The translations under genes were made by a program, and so were the position numbers. From UBA8190 sp003453695 (GTDB lineage Bacteria; Actinomycetota; Acidimicrobiia; Acidimicrobiales; UBA8190): a stretch of DNA of 64,000 nucleotides. Shown here in pieces: positions 50,649-58,654 of this stretch. Under the pieces are notes generated by a model, which saw only the letters and a list, made by a program, of their open reading frames with translations, was not told where the DNA came from and made no database searches. Numbering within the stretch: the first letter of the stretch is position 1; each line of letters begins with the position of its first letter. The stretch is taken from NCBI GenBank assembly GCA_036796975.1, contig DAIRBY010000005.1:1-64000 (forward strand), given 5' to 3'.

Positions 50649-52807
50649 GGCTCTCCTCGAACCGGGTTCAGCCGGCCGTAGATGGCCGGCGAACCGAGGT
50701 CACGGTCCACATTGCCGGTGACGACCAGGGCGTCGACGACCAGGGCGCCCCAGGGCCCCACCACCACCGGGTTGAGGTCGACCTCGAGCAGTTGGTCGGC
50801 ACAGGCAGCGGCGAGCTGCGCCACGGCCAGCACCACACCGACAAGGGCGTCGCGCCTGGACCGGGGCCGGCCCCGCGCCCCGGCGAGGAGCTCCGAGCCC
50901 TTGAGCGACGCCAGCATGTCCTCGACATCTCTGTGGTCGACGGGCAGGGGGCGCACGGCCACGTCGTTCAAGATCTCGGCGAACACCCCGCCCGTCCCCA
51001 CGAGGACGGCAGGGCCGAGAACGCGGTCCTGGGCCATCCCCACGATCATCTCCACACCGGCAGGGGCCTGCTCCTGCACCTGCACACCTTCGAGCCGGGC
51101 GGTGGGCTTCACCCGCCGAGCCTGCTCCACGAGCTCGCCGTACACACGACGGGCCTCGGTGGCGCTGGACACCCCCAGGCGGACCAGCTCGGAGTCGGAC
51201 CGGTGGGGGAAGTCGGGGGACGCCACCTTCATGACCACGGGAGCACCGATGTCCCGGGCCCACCGCCCCGCCTCCGCCGCCGAGGCGGCGATGCCCTCGG
51301 CCGCCATGGGCACGCCGAAGGCCTCCAGGAGCGTGCGGGTGTCCGCGGCGCCGAGCGGGGCCGAGGGCCGGCCGCTGAGCCCGGCCACCAGGCGCCGGGC
51401 TCGTACGGGGATGCCGCCCGAGACCGGGGCCCGATGGCGGAAGCCCTCCGCCTGTCTCTGGTACCAGGCGTAGGCGCGCAGCGCCGAGAAGCAGTTGCGG
51501 AAGGATCGGAACATGGGCACGCCCGACTCGACCAGGGCGCCGAACCCGGGCTCGTCGGTCTTGAACGAATTCCAGGTGACGACCACCGGCTTCGGCAGCT
51601 CGTCGACGAAGGCGGCCACGTCCTCGGCGAAGTTGTCGGTCAGCGTGCCGAGAGCACCGGTGATGCCGACCACGATCACGTCGATGCGGTCGTCGGCACA
51701 GATGAGCTCGAAGACGCGGCGCCGGTCCTCCACCGGTGCCGACACCAGGAACTGGGCGCCGTTGTCCACCGGGTTGGCCACGGTGAGGTAGTCGGGGATG
51801 AGCTGGCGCAACGCCTTCTGGGTGGTGTCGGTGAGGGTGGGCACGGCCACCCGATTCGACTCGGCCACCTCGGCCATGAGCGTCCCCGAGCCCCCCGAGA
51901 TGGAGTAGAGACCGCAGCGCGTGCCGGTGCCGGCCGGGAGCTTGGCGAACAGGGCGGCGGTCTCGAGCAGTTCGTCGAGGTCGTGCACCCGCACCACGCC
52001 GTGCTGGCGGAACAGCCCGTCCACGACGGCGTCGGCGCCGGTCAGATGCCCGGTGTGGGAGCGGGCCATGACGGCACCGGCCAGCGTGGCCCCCATCTTG
52101 AGCGCCACCACCGGCTTGCGCCGGTCGTTGGCGGCCTCGAGCGCACGGCGCAGCTTCACCGGGTCCCGAAACCCCTCGAAGTAGCCGGCGATCACGGCGG
52201 TGTCGTCGTCGTGGGCGAAGTACTCGATGAAGTCGGCGGCCTCGAGGTCGAGCTCGTTGCCGGTGGGGACCCAGCGGGAGAAGGCCACGCCGAACTCGGT
52301 CCCCTGCACGAGGGGGCGGCCCTGGTGCCCGCTCTGGGTCACCAGTCCGATGCGCCCGCCTCGCAGCTTGGGCGGGTCGGGGATGACCTCGAAGGCGTTC
52401 GTGTTGGTGTTGGGGCCGAAGACCCGTATCCCGTAGCGCCGGGCCACCTCGCCCACCTCACGCTCGAGGGCGGCGCCTTCCGGGCCCATCTCGGAGAAGC
52501 CGGCGCTGAAGATGATCACGTACGGCACGCCGTGCTGGCCGCACTCCTCGACGGTCTTCGCCACGAGCCGCGTGCCGACGTTGATCACGGCCAAGGTCAC
52601 CGGAACCGGGATGTCGGTGACGTGCTCGTAGACAGGGATGTCGCCGATGCTCCCGCCCTTGGCGTTCACCAGGAACCAGCGGTCCCCCCACCGCTCGGCG
52701 TGGGCGGCGCGCAGCCGATCGGGCTTGGCGTTGCGGTTGACCGATCCCACGAGAGCCACGGCCTGCGGATGGAAGAACTCCTCGAGATCCGCCCGCGGCT
52801 GGACCAT
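50633..52807 (-). CDS. NDP-forming acyl-CoA synthetase (acetyl-CoA synthetase/Pat-type fused subunits)
   Basis: A 724-residue protein combines a CoA-binding Rossmann domain (PQAVALVGSVNRNAKPD, GVPYVIIFSAGFSEMG), two succinyl-CoA-ligase-like domains (RIGLVTQSGHQG, MARSHTGHLTGADAV with the candidate phospho-His, YSISGGSGTLMAEVA), and a C-terminal ATP-grasp domain (GAPVVMKVASPDFPHRSD, GTGGVFAEILNDVAVRPLP). It makes or uses acyl-CoA with ATP/ADP, unlike the AMP-forming ligases nearby. No acetyltransferase domain is attached. ATG 52807 overlaps the SDR stop. The acid is unknown. Confidence 0.88.
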   Translation of the reverse strand: MVQPRADLEEFFHPQAVALVGSVNRNAKPDRLRAAHAERWGDRWFLVNAKGGSIGDIPVYEHVTDIPVPVTLAVINVGTRLVAKTVEECGQHGVPYVIIFSAGFSEMGPEGAALEREVGEVARRYGIRVFGPNTNTNAFEVIPDPPKLRGGRIGLVTQSGHQGRPLVQGTEFGVAFSRWVPTGNELDLEAADFIEYFAHDDDTAVIAGYFEGFRDPVKLRRALEAANDRRKPVVALKMGATLAGAVMARSHTGHLTGADAVVDGLFRQHGVVRVHDLDELLETAALFAKLPAGTGTRCGLYSISGGSGTLMAEVAESNRVAVPTLTDTTQKALRQLIPDYLTVANPVDNGAQFLVSAPVEDRRRVFELICADDRIDVIVVGITGALGTLTDNFAEDVAAFVDELPKPVVVTWNSFKTDEPGFGALVESGVPMFRSFRNCFSALRAYAWYQRQAEGFRHRAPVSGGIPVRARRLVAGLSGRPSAPLGAADTRTLLEAFGVPMAAEGIAASAAEAGRWARDIGAPVVMKVASPDFPHRSDSELVRLGVSSATEARRVYGELVEQARRVKPTARLEGVQVQEQAPAGVEMIVGMAQDRVLGPAVLVGTGGVFAEILNDVAVRPLPVDHRDVEDMLASLKGSELLAGARGRPRSRRDALVGVVLAVAQLAAACADQLLEVDLNPVVVGPWGALVVDALVVTGNVDRDLGSPAIYGRLNPVRGEPWTSN

Positions 52808-53622
52808 CAGATCGATGACCAGTCCACCCGCCCTGTGACCATCATGGCCGCGAACCCGGCGTCCACGTAGAGGTTGACGCCCGTGACCTGCGCGGCGGCG
52901 TCGCTGTTCAGGAACACGATGGCGTGCGCCTGCTCCTCGGGAGTGGCGTAGCGGCCACCCAGGGGCTTCGGGAAGCGCTGCATGAAGTCCTTGCCCACGT
53001 ACTCCTCGAACGAGGGCATCATCGGCGTGGCGGTGGGACCGGGGCCGGTGCTGTTGACGCGGATGTTGCGCGGCGCCAGGTCGAGGGCGGCGTTGCAGGT
53101 CCACCAGTTGATGGCCTGCTTGGAGAGCACGTACCCCTCGCCCACCCTCTCGGTGTTGTCCTCGCACCACTTCCGGGCCGACGCGTAGTCCGGCGTGGCC
53201 AGCAGGTCGGCGACCTGGGCCTGGACGTTCTCCCAGCCGTAGCCGGCCGCCGAGGAGATGGTGACCACGGCGCCACCCTCGGGCATCGGCCCGCTCGTCA
53301 CCACACCGGTGAGGTGGCGGGCGGCCACGAAGTTCACGAGCATCACGTCGGTGCCCGAGAAGGGCGGGCCGGGCAGCCCGGCGCAGTTGAAGAGGGCGTC
53401 GATGCGGCCGCCCACCTTGGCCACGGCGTCGTCGATGGCGTCCGGCTCGCGCAGGTCGACGGTCTGGAAGCTGGCGGCACCCTCGGGCGGGTCCTTCAGG
53501 TCGAAGACGTGGACCTCGGCGCCGAGCTCGAGCAGGTCGCGCACCACCGCCGCGCCCATGCCGGCCCCGCCCCCGCCGCTCACGAGCACCCGCTTGCCCT
53601 CGTAACTCCACGGACTGGCCAT
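52807..53622 (-). CDS. short-chain dehydrogenase/reductase (3-alpha-hydroxysteroid dehydrogenase-like)
   Basis: This 271-residue SDR has a variant cofactor loop SGGGGAGMGAAV, then NCAGLPG and the catalytic YVLSKQA. The long insertion between the catalytic Ser and Tyr (ENVQAQVADLLATPDYAS, then KWCEDNTE) matches 3-alpha-HSD/carbonyl-reductase-like SDRs. It begins 4 bp after the HSD17B4-like gene's stop and overlaps the synthetase start. A hydroxysteroid or related alcohol as substrate is a family-based inference. Confidence 0.87.
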   Translation of the reverse strand: MASPWSYEGKRVLVSGGGGAGMGAAVVRDLLELGAEVHVFDLKDPPEGAASFQTVDLREPDAIDDAVAKVGGRIDALFNCAGLPGPPFSGTDVMLVNFVAARHLTGVVTSGPMPEGGAVVTISSAAGYGWENVQAQVADLLATPDYASARKWCEDNTERVGEGYVLSKQAINWWTCNAALDLAPRNIRVNSTGPGPTATPMMPSFEEYVGKDFMQRFPKPLGGRYATPEEQAHAIVFLNSDAAAQVTGVNLYVDAGFAAMMVTGRVDWSSI

Positions 53623-53626
53623 GTGG

Positions 53627-54553
53627 TCAGCCTCCCATCTGGAGGCCGGGGGCGCGCGAGCCGAAGATGTGGGCGTTGACGGCAGGGCCGATGTCGGCCG
53701 GGTCCCAGCGGGCGGGGCCGCCCTTGGTCTCCACCGTCTCGCCCAGGGACCACGGCTTGTAGTGCGTGATCCGGTGTCCCACCGCCCGGAACACCTGGCC
53801 GGTGACGTGCAGGGCCTCGTCCGAGGCGAGCCACGCCACCATGGGCGCCGAGTTGGCCGGGTTCATGCGGTCGTACTCCCCGCTCTCGAGCTGGTCCGGC
53901 TCCTTGACGTCGGTGTCCTTGGTCAACGTGGCGGTGATGCGGGTCATGCCCCCCGGAGCCACGGCGTTGGCCCGCACCCCGTAGCGCGCCAGCTCCAGGC
54001 TCGAGATGACCGTGAGGGCGGCGATACCGGCCTTGGCGGCGCCGTAGTTGGCCTGGCCCACGTTGCCCTGCAGCCCGGCTGACGACACCGTGTTCACGAT
54101 GGCGGCCCGGGGCTGACGGCCGGCCTTGGACTGGTCGCGCCAGTAGTTGGCGGCGTGATGGGTGACGGCGAAGGTGCCCTTCAGGTGCACCCGGACCACG
54201 GCGTCGAAGTCGTCCTCCGACATCGAGAACAGCATGGCGTCGCGCACGATGCCGGCGTTGTTCACCACGATGTCCAGCTTCCCGAACTCGGCCACCGCCT
54301 GTGCGACGAGGTTCTTGGCGCCGCCCCAGTCGGCGACGTCGTCGTAGTTGGCGCCCGCCTGCCCACCGGTGGCCCGGATGAGCTCGGCCACCTCCTCGGC
54401 CGGGCGCTTGTCGGCGCCCTCGCCGTGCACCGACCCGCCCACGTCGTTCACCAGCACCGTCGCCCCCTGACGGGCCAGCTCCAGCGCCTCGCCCCGGCCG
54501 ATGCCGTGTCCGCCGCCCGTGACGATGGCCACCTTGCCGTCGAGCAGTCCCAT
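53627..54553 (-). CDS. HSD17B4-type (R)-3-hydroxyacyl-CoA dehydrogenase-like SDR
   Basis: This 308-residue SDR is close in layout to the dehydrogenase domain of peroxisomal multifunctional enzyme type 2 and to mycobacterial Hsd4B. It shows VTGGGHGIGRGEALELA, NDVGGSVHGEG, NNAGIVRDAM and YGAAKAGIAAL, followed by a C-terminal GHRITHYKPWS segment typical of this group. No hydratase domain is attached. AAGGAGAAGAG precedes ATG 54553. It would oxidise a 3-hydroxyacyl-CoA made by a crotonase or MaoC-type hydratase. Confidence 0.9.
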   Translation of the reverse strand: MGLLDGKVAIVTGGGHGIGRGEALELARQGATVLVNDVGGSVHGEGADKRPAEEVAELIRATGGQAGANYDDVADWGGAKNLVAQAVAEFGKLDIVVNNAGIVRDAMLFSMSEDDFDAVVRVHLKGTFAVTHHAANYWRDQSKAGRQPRAAIVNTVSSAGLQGNVGQANYGAAKAGIAALTVISSLELARYGVRANAVAPGGMTRITATLTKDTDVKEPDQLESGEYDRMNPANSAPMVAWLASDEALHVTGQVFRAVGHRITHYKPWSLGETVETKGGPARWDPADIGPAVNAHIFGSRAPGLQMGG

Positions 54554-54735
54554 GTCGCTTCTCTTCTCCTTGTTCTAGCCCTATGAGGTCGAGACATGCG
54601 CGCCCGGCACCGCCGAACGAGTCAGTTCCTGCCCGTGGCCGGCCTGTGGGACGGCCGGCACGGGAAGCCTCGGCGCCCGTGCGTCGGTGCGGGGACGCAG
54701 TGACCCGGCGATGGACGGGCAGGCGCCGGTGAGCC

Positions 54736-55884
54736 CTATCCGAGCCGGTACAACTCCTTGGCGTTGTCGCACACCATGCGCCGGCGCTCCGCCTCGGGCA
54801 CCCCTCCCATCGACTCCTCAACGATGCGGCGGCTGTAGGGCCAGTCGTGACGGTGGTGGGGGTAGTCGGTGGACCACATCATGTTGTCGATGCCGATCCA
54901 GTGGCGGGAGGCGACGGCGAAGGGCTCGCGGATGAAGGGGGGCTTCCAGTTGCGCCGGGAGTAATCACTCGGGAGCATCTTGAGCGGCGACTTCGTCCAG
55001 GTGCGGTTGCGCCAGTAGTGGTCGTCCATGTGCTCGAGGAAGTGCGGGATCCAGCCCACGCCGCACTCCACGGCCACGGTCTTGAGCCCTGGGAAGCGGT
55101 CGTAGAGCCCCGAGTAGATGAACTTGGACATGAACTGCGAGGCGTCGCCCACCGGACCACCCATCTCGGCCAGGCCGATCTCCCGTCCCGCCGAGGCGGC
55201 CGCCTTCTGGAACGATCCCGCCGTGCGTTTGCCGGCCTGGCGCAGCCCGCTGTGGATGTGCACGGGCATCTGCTCTTCTTCGGCCGCCTCCCAGAACGGG
55301 TCGTCGTCGGCCGACAGCGTGGCATTGCCCGACGGATAGGCGGAGATGATCACGCCCTTGTAGCCGGCGCTCTTGGCGTCGCGCAGCCATTTCACCGACG
55401 TCTGCACATCGACTCCGGGCATCTGGGCCAGGCCGATGAGCCGTTCGGGGTCGGCCGCCATGAACTCGTCGTGCATCCAGGCGTTGTAGGCCTCGAGCCC
55501 GGCCAGGTGATAGTCGTCGTCCTCCTGGGCCATGAAGGCTCCCATGGTGCGCTGGGACGGGAAGAGGACCTCGGCGTCGACCCCGTCGAAGTCCTGTTCC
55601 TCGAGGCGGGCCTTGCCCTCGAACGAGCCGTGCAGGATGGTGTCGTAGGTCGAGCCGTACCACTCGAGCTCCTCGTAGCGCTTGCCGTACTGGCCGGCGT
55701 TGGTCACGAGACCGAGCGGCATGGGCGCCGTGCCGGGCACGAGCTCCCAGGCGTCTCCCCCCTTGGGGTCCTTCACCAGCTTGGGCGCTCGGTCGTGGAA
55801 CTTCGAGGGCAGGTACTTGGTCCACATGTCGGGTGGCTCGACGACGTGTCCGTCCGCCGAGATGAGCCGGTACTGGCGAGCCAT
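54736..55884 (-). CDS. Amidohydrolase_2 family metal-dependent hydrolase
   Basis: A 382-residue barrel protein with LISADGHVVEPPDMWTKY, GYKGVIISAYPSG, PVHIHSG and WSTDYPHHRHDWPYS. AGGAGGTGTG directly before ATG 55884 sets the start and excludes the in-frame upstream codons. An operator of the CTGAC-N6-GTCAG set lies 60 bp upstream. A 182-bp gap with no feature I can name separates it from the HSD17B4-like gene. It is the fourth member of this family in the window. Confidence 0.88.
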   Translation of the reverse strand: MARQYRLISADGHVVEPPDMWTKYLPSKFHDRAPKLVKDPKGGDAWELVPGTAPMPLGLVTNAGQYGKRYEELEWYGSTYDTILHGSFEGKARLEEQDFDGVDAEVLFPSQRTMGAFMAQEDDDYHLAGLEAYNAWMHDEFMAADPERLIGLAQMPGVDVQTSVKWLRDAKSAGYKGVIISAYPSGNATLSADDDPFWEAAEEEQMPVHIHSGLRQAGKRTAGSFQKAAASAGREIGLAEMGGPVGDASQFMSKFIYSGLYDRFPGLKTVAVECGVGWIPHFLEHMDDHYWRNRTWTKSPLKMLPSDYSRRNWKPPFIREPFAVASRHWIGIDNMMWSTDYPHHRHDWPYSRRIVEESMGGVPEAERRRMVCDNAKELYRLG

Positions 55885-55944
55885 CACACCTCCTAGGTCC
55901 GGCCGGGGGGCCGAAACGGGGGCGCACACCACCCCCGCAGTTCT

Positions 55945-55960
55945 CTGACTTTCGTGTCAG
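55945..55960. promoter_or_regulatory. palindromic operator CTGACTTTCGTGTCAG, site 4, with second copy nearby
   Basis: The arms CTGAC and GTCAG flank 6 bp. On the minus strand a -10-like TAAGCT (55964-55959) overlaps the site's edge, placing the likely start of transcription for the amidohydrolase inside it. Eight bases away, 55969-55983 holds CTGAC-N5-GTCAG, a one-base-shorter relative in the -35 region. The gene keeps a real leader and Shine-Dalgarno. Confidence 0.6.
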
Positions 55961-56016
55961 CTTAGCCTCTGACGGGTCGTCAGGAAAGTGCCCGCCACCA
56001 GGGCCGGAGGTGTCGC

Positions 56017-56844
56017 TCAGAAGCCGCGGAACCTGGGGTCACGCCGCTCCACGAACGAGGCGATGCCCTCTTGGGAGTCGGCGGTGCCCACCACCAGCTC
56101 CTGGGCCCAGGCCTCCTCGTCGAAGGCGGTGACGCGGTCCGAGTCGAGCGAGCGGTTGAGGAGCCACTTGGCCATGCCGATCGCCTTGGTGGGCCCGGCC
56201 GCCAGGCGCCGAGCCAGGCCGCCGGCCGTCTCCTCCAACTCGGGGCGGGGCACCACCTTGCTGACCAGGCCGATCCGCTCTGCTTCGGAAGCGGGAAGGT
56301 CGTCGCCGAAGAAGATCAGCTCTTTCGCCTTCTGGACGCCGACCAGGCGAGGGAGCAGGTAGGCGCCGCCGCCGTCGGGCGAGATGCCCCGGCGAACGAA
56401 CACCTCGATGAAGCGGGCTTCTTCGGCGGCCACCACCAAGTCGCAGGCGAAGGCCAGGTGGGCCCCGATGCCGGCCGCCGTGCCGTTCACGGCGGCGACC
56501 ACCGGCTTCTCGCAATCGAGCACGGCGGCGATGAGGCGCTGGGCGCCCCGGCGGATCATGCGTGCCGCGTCACCCATGATGCGATCGGGTGCACCTTCGG
56601 GCTTGGGTGGTGCGGCGCGGCGCCCGGCCCGCAGGTCGGCGCCGGTGCAGAAACCCTCTCCCGTGGCCCCGAGCACCACTGCGCCCACGGCCAGATCGGC
56701 GCTGGCCTCCTCGAGCAAGGCGATGACACGCTCGCGCTGGTCGGGCGTGATGGCGTTGCGGACCTCCGGCCGGTTGAGGGTGATCCATGCCACCCGGTCC
56801 TCGACCCGGTGCAGCACCTGCTCCTCGAGAGGCTGGTCCGACAC
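56017..56844 (-). CDS. enoyl-CoA hydratase/isomerase (crotonase) family protein
   Basis: In this 275-residue crotonase the oxyanion-hole segments are FCTGADLRAG (about 65-74) and NGTAAGIGAHLAFACD (about 119-134), and FVRRGISPDGGGAYLLPR follows, a segment common in hydratases/isomerases of long acyl-CoAs. GTG 56844 has GGAGGAGAC directly upstream. It is divergent from the DUF35 gene at 56982 with the site-5 operator between them. The C-terminal RRDPRFRGF is a common crotonase end. Confidence 0.9.
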   Translation of the reverse strand: MSDQPLEEQVLHRVEDRVAWITLNRPEVRNAITPDQRERVIALLEEASADLAVGAVVLGATGEGFCTGADLRAGRRAAPPKPEGAPDRIMGDAARMIRRGAQRLIAAVLDCEKPVVAAVNGTAAGIGAHLAFACDLVVAAEEARFIEVFVRRGISPDGGGAYLLPRLVGVQKAKELIFFGDDLPASEAERIGLVSKVVPRPELEETAGGLARRLAAGPTKAIGMAKWLLNRSLDSDRVTAFDEEAWAQELVVGTADSQEGIASFVERRDPRFRGF

Positions 56845-56932
56845 GTCTCCTCCTCTTGCCGACTGCGCGTCTGCGCCCCGCGGGTCTCGTCCTCGGTCAC
56901 GGGTGCGCCGGAGGCGAGCAGCATCCCACTAC

Positions 56933-56948
56933 CTGACACCGATGTCAC
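56933..56948. promoter_or_regulatory. palindromic operator CTGACACCGATGTCAC, site 5
   Basis: Fifteen of sixteen bases match site 3. It lies 84 bp before the crotonase GTG (minus strand) and 33 bp before the DUF35 GTG 56982. A -10-like TAGCGT (56968-56973) follows 19 bp later, 8 nt before GTG 56982. Confidence 0.62.
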
Positions 56949-56981
56949 CTTCCGAGAATGCTCCGAGTAGCGTTGGCCGAC

Positions 56982-57392
56982 GTGGGCGAAGAGGGCAAGC
57001 GCACGCAGGTTCCCGTCGTGGGCTACCTCGTCCTGGGTGACGACCCCCATCTCGTGGCCAATGCCTGCCGGTCTTGTGGAGCCCTGTACTTCGACCGCCG
57101 CAACGCCTGCGCTCGCTGTGGTGCCCGCCATTTCGACCTCCGCCCTCTGGCGACGACCGGCGTCCTGCGCTCCTTCACGATCATCCACCGGGCCGCCCCG
57201 AACGTGCCCGTGCCGTACGTCTCGAGTGTCGTCGAGCTCGATGGCGGCGGGGTCGTCAAGGCCAACCTGCTCGAGGCGGGTACCGACGCCGACAAGATCG
57301 ATCTGGGGATGCCCGTGAAGCTCACCACCTTCGCCTGCGGGACCGATGAGGAGGGCACCGAAGCGGTGGCCTTCGGCTTCGTCCCCGCCTGA
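56982..57392 (+). CDS. DUF35/OB-fold protein with zinc ribbon
   Basis: This 136-residue product has the zinc ribbon CRSCGALYFDRRNACARC (about residues 30-47), then an OB-fold with GVLRSFTIIHRAAP and VPYVSSVVELDGG. I chose GTG 56982 over ATG 56958 because TAGCGT lies 8 nt before it, as at other leaderless genes here. A thiolase gene follows 22 bp later with its own AGGAGG. It likely helps that enzyme bind acyl-CoA, by analogy with other DUF35-thiolase pairs. Confidence 0.85.
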   Translation: MGEEGKRTQVPVVGYLVLGDDPHLVANACRSCGALYFDRRNACARCGARHFDLRPLATTGVLRSFTIIHRAAPNVPVPYVSSVVELDGGGVVKANLLEAGTDADKIDLGMPVKLTTFACGTDEEGTEAVAFGFVPA

Positions 57393-57414
57393 CCGCTGCC
57401 GTAGGAGGAAATCC

Positions 57415-58620
57415 ATGGCCGACAACGTGTGGATCATCGGCACGGCGATGACGAAGTTCGGGCGCTACCCGGACAAGGACACCGTCGACCTGGCCAGCGA
57501 AGCTGCGCTGTCGGCGCTGGACGACGCCGGCGCCACCATGGCCGACGTGCAGGTGCTGGCCGCCGGGTGCCTGCTCGAAGCGTCCGCCATGCTGGGCCAG
57601 CGCCTCCAGAAGCAGATCGGACAGACCGGGATCCCCGTCTACAACGTGGCCAACGCCTGTGCCACCGGGGCCACGGCCGTTCGCAGCGCCCTCCTCGCCA
57701 TCAAGGCGGGCGAAGCCGACATGGCGCTGGCGGTGGGGGTCGAGCAGATGGGCAAGGCCGGTCTCCTGGGCCCGGCCGGGCAGGCCCGGAGCAAGCCTTC
57801 GGGCTTCACCCCCTCGGGCCGCTACGGGTCGGTCATGCCCGTGGAGGGCGTCCTCGGCACCGGCCTCATGCCCGGCGTGTTCGCCCAGGCCGGCATGGAG
57901 TACGCCTCGCGACATGACGGCGTCGGCTTCGAGCAGTTCGCCAAGGTGGCCGAGAAGAACCACGCCCACTCGACGTTGAACCCGCTGGCGCAGTACCAGA
58001 AGGCCTTCTCCCTGGAACAGATCATGGGCGCCGAGATGGTCGCCTACCCCAACACCCTGCTCATGTGCTGCCCCACCGGTGACGGGGCCGCCGCGGTCGT
58101 GCTGTGCTCGGACGCCAAGTTGCTGACCCTCGACCCCGACGTACGTCGACGCGCCGTGAAGGTGTCGGCCTCGGTGCTCACGTCGGACCCCTATGTCGAG
58201 TCGGACACCGCCCAGCCCGACGTGTCCACCCTCACCAAGCAGGCAGCGGCCCAGGCCTACGAGTCCTCGGGCGTGGGGCCCGGCGACCTCGACCTGGTGG
58301 AGCTCCACGACTGCTTCGCCACCGCCGAGCTCATCCACTACGAGAACCTCTCGCTGTGCGAGCCGGGGGGAGCCGGGGACTTCATCGACCGGCGCGGCCC
58401 GTGGCGCGACGGCGCCACGCCGGTCAACGTCTCGGGTGGGCTCATCTCCAAGGGCCATCCCATCGGCGCCACAGGGGTCGCCAACCTGTACGAAGTGACC
58501 ACCCACCTGCGCGGCGAAGCGGGCGACCGGCAGGTGGAGGGGGCGAAGGTGGGGCTCACCCACGTCATCGGCCTGGGCTCGGCGTGCGCCGTGCACGTGC
58601 TCGAGCGAGCCGCCTCCTGA
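57415..58620 (+). CDS. SCPx/Ltp-type thiolase with intact catalytic residues
   Basis: The 401-residue protein keeps the thiolase active site: NACATGATAV with the nucleophile Cys, ELHDCFATAEL with His and Cys, and NVSGGLISKGHPIGATG with the base His. It should therefore carry out thiolytic cleavage or condensation of a 3-ketoacyl-CoA, unlike the two altered paralogues at 24282 and 39422. TAGGAGGAAATCC precedes ATG 57415. It is followed by a tandem CaiB gene. Confidence 0.9.
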   Translation: MADNVWIIGTAMTKFGRYPDKDTVDLASEAALSALDDAGATMADVQVLAAGCLLEASAMLGQRLQKQIGQTGIPVYNVANACATGATAVRSALLAIKAGEADMALAVGVEQMGKAGLLGPAGQARSKPSGFTPSGRYGSVMPVEGVLGTGLMPGVFAQAGMEYASRHDGVGFEQFAKVAEKNHAHSTLNPLAQYQKAFSLEQIMGAEMVAYPNTLLMCCPTGDGAAAVVLCSDAKLLTLDPDVRRRAVKVSASVLTSDPYVESDTAQPDVSTLTKQAAAQAYESSGVGPGDLDLVELHDCFATAELIHYENLSLCEPGGAGDFIDRRGPWRDGATPVNVSGGLISKGHPIGATGVANLYEVTTHLRGEAGDRQVEGAKVGLTHVIGLGSACAVHVLERAAS

Positions 58621-58654
58621 GCACGCTGCCGGCGGCGACCACAGGAGCCAGACG

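Noticed and set aside
56958..56981. ATG 56958 as start of the DUF35 gene
   Set aside because: It would put the start codon before the -10-like TAGCGT box; GTG 56982 fits the spacing seen at other leaderless genes.
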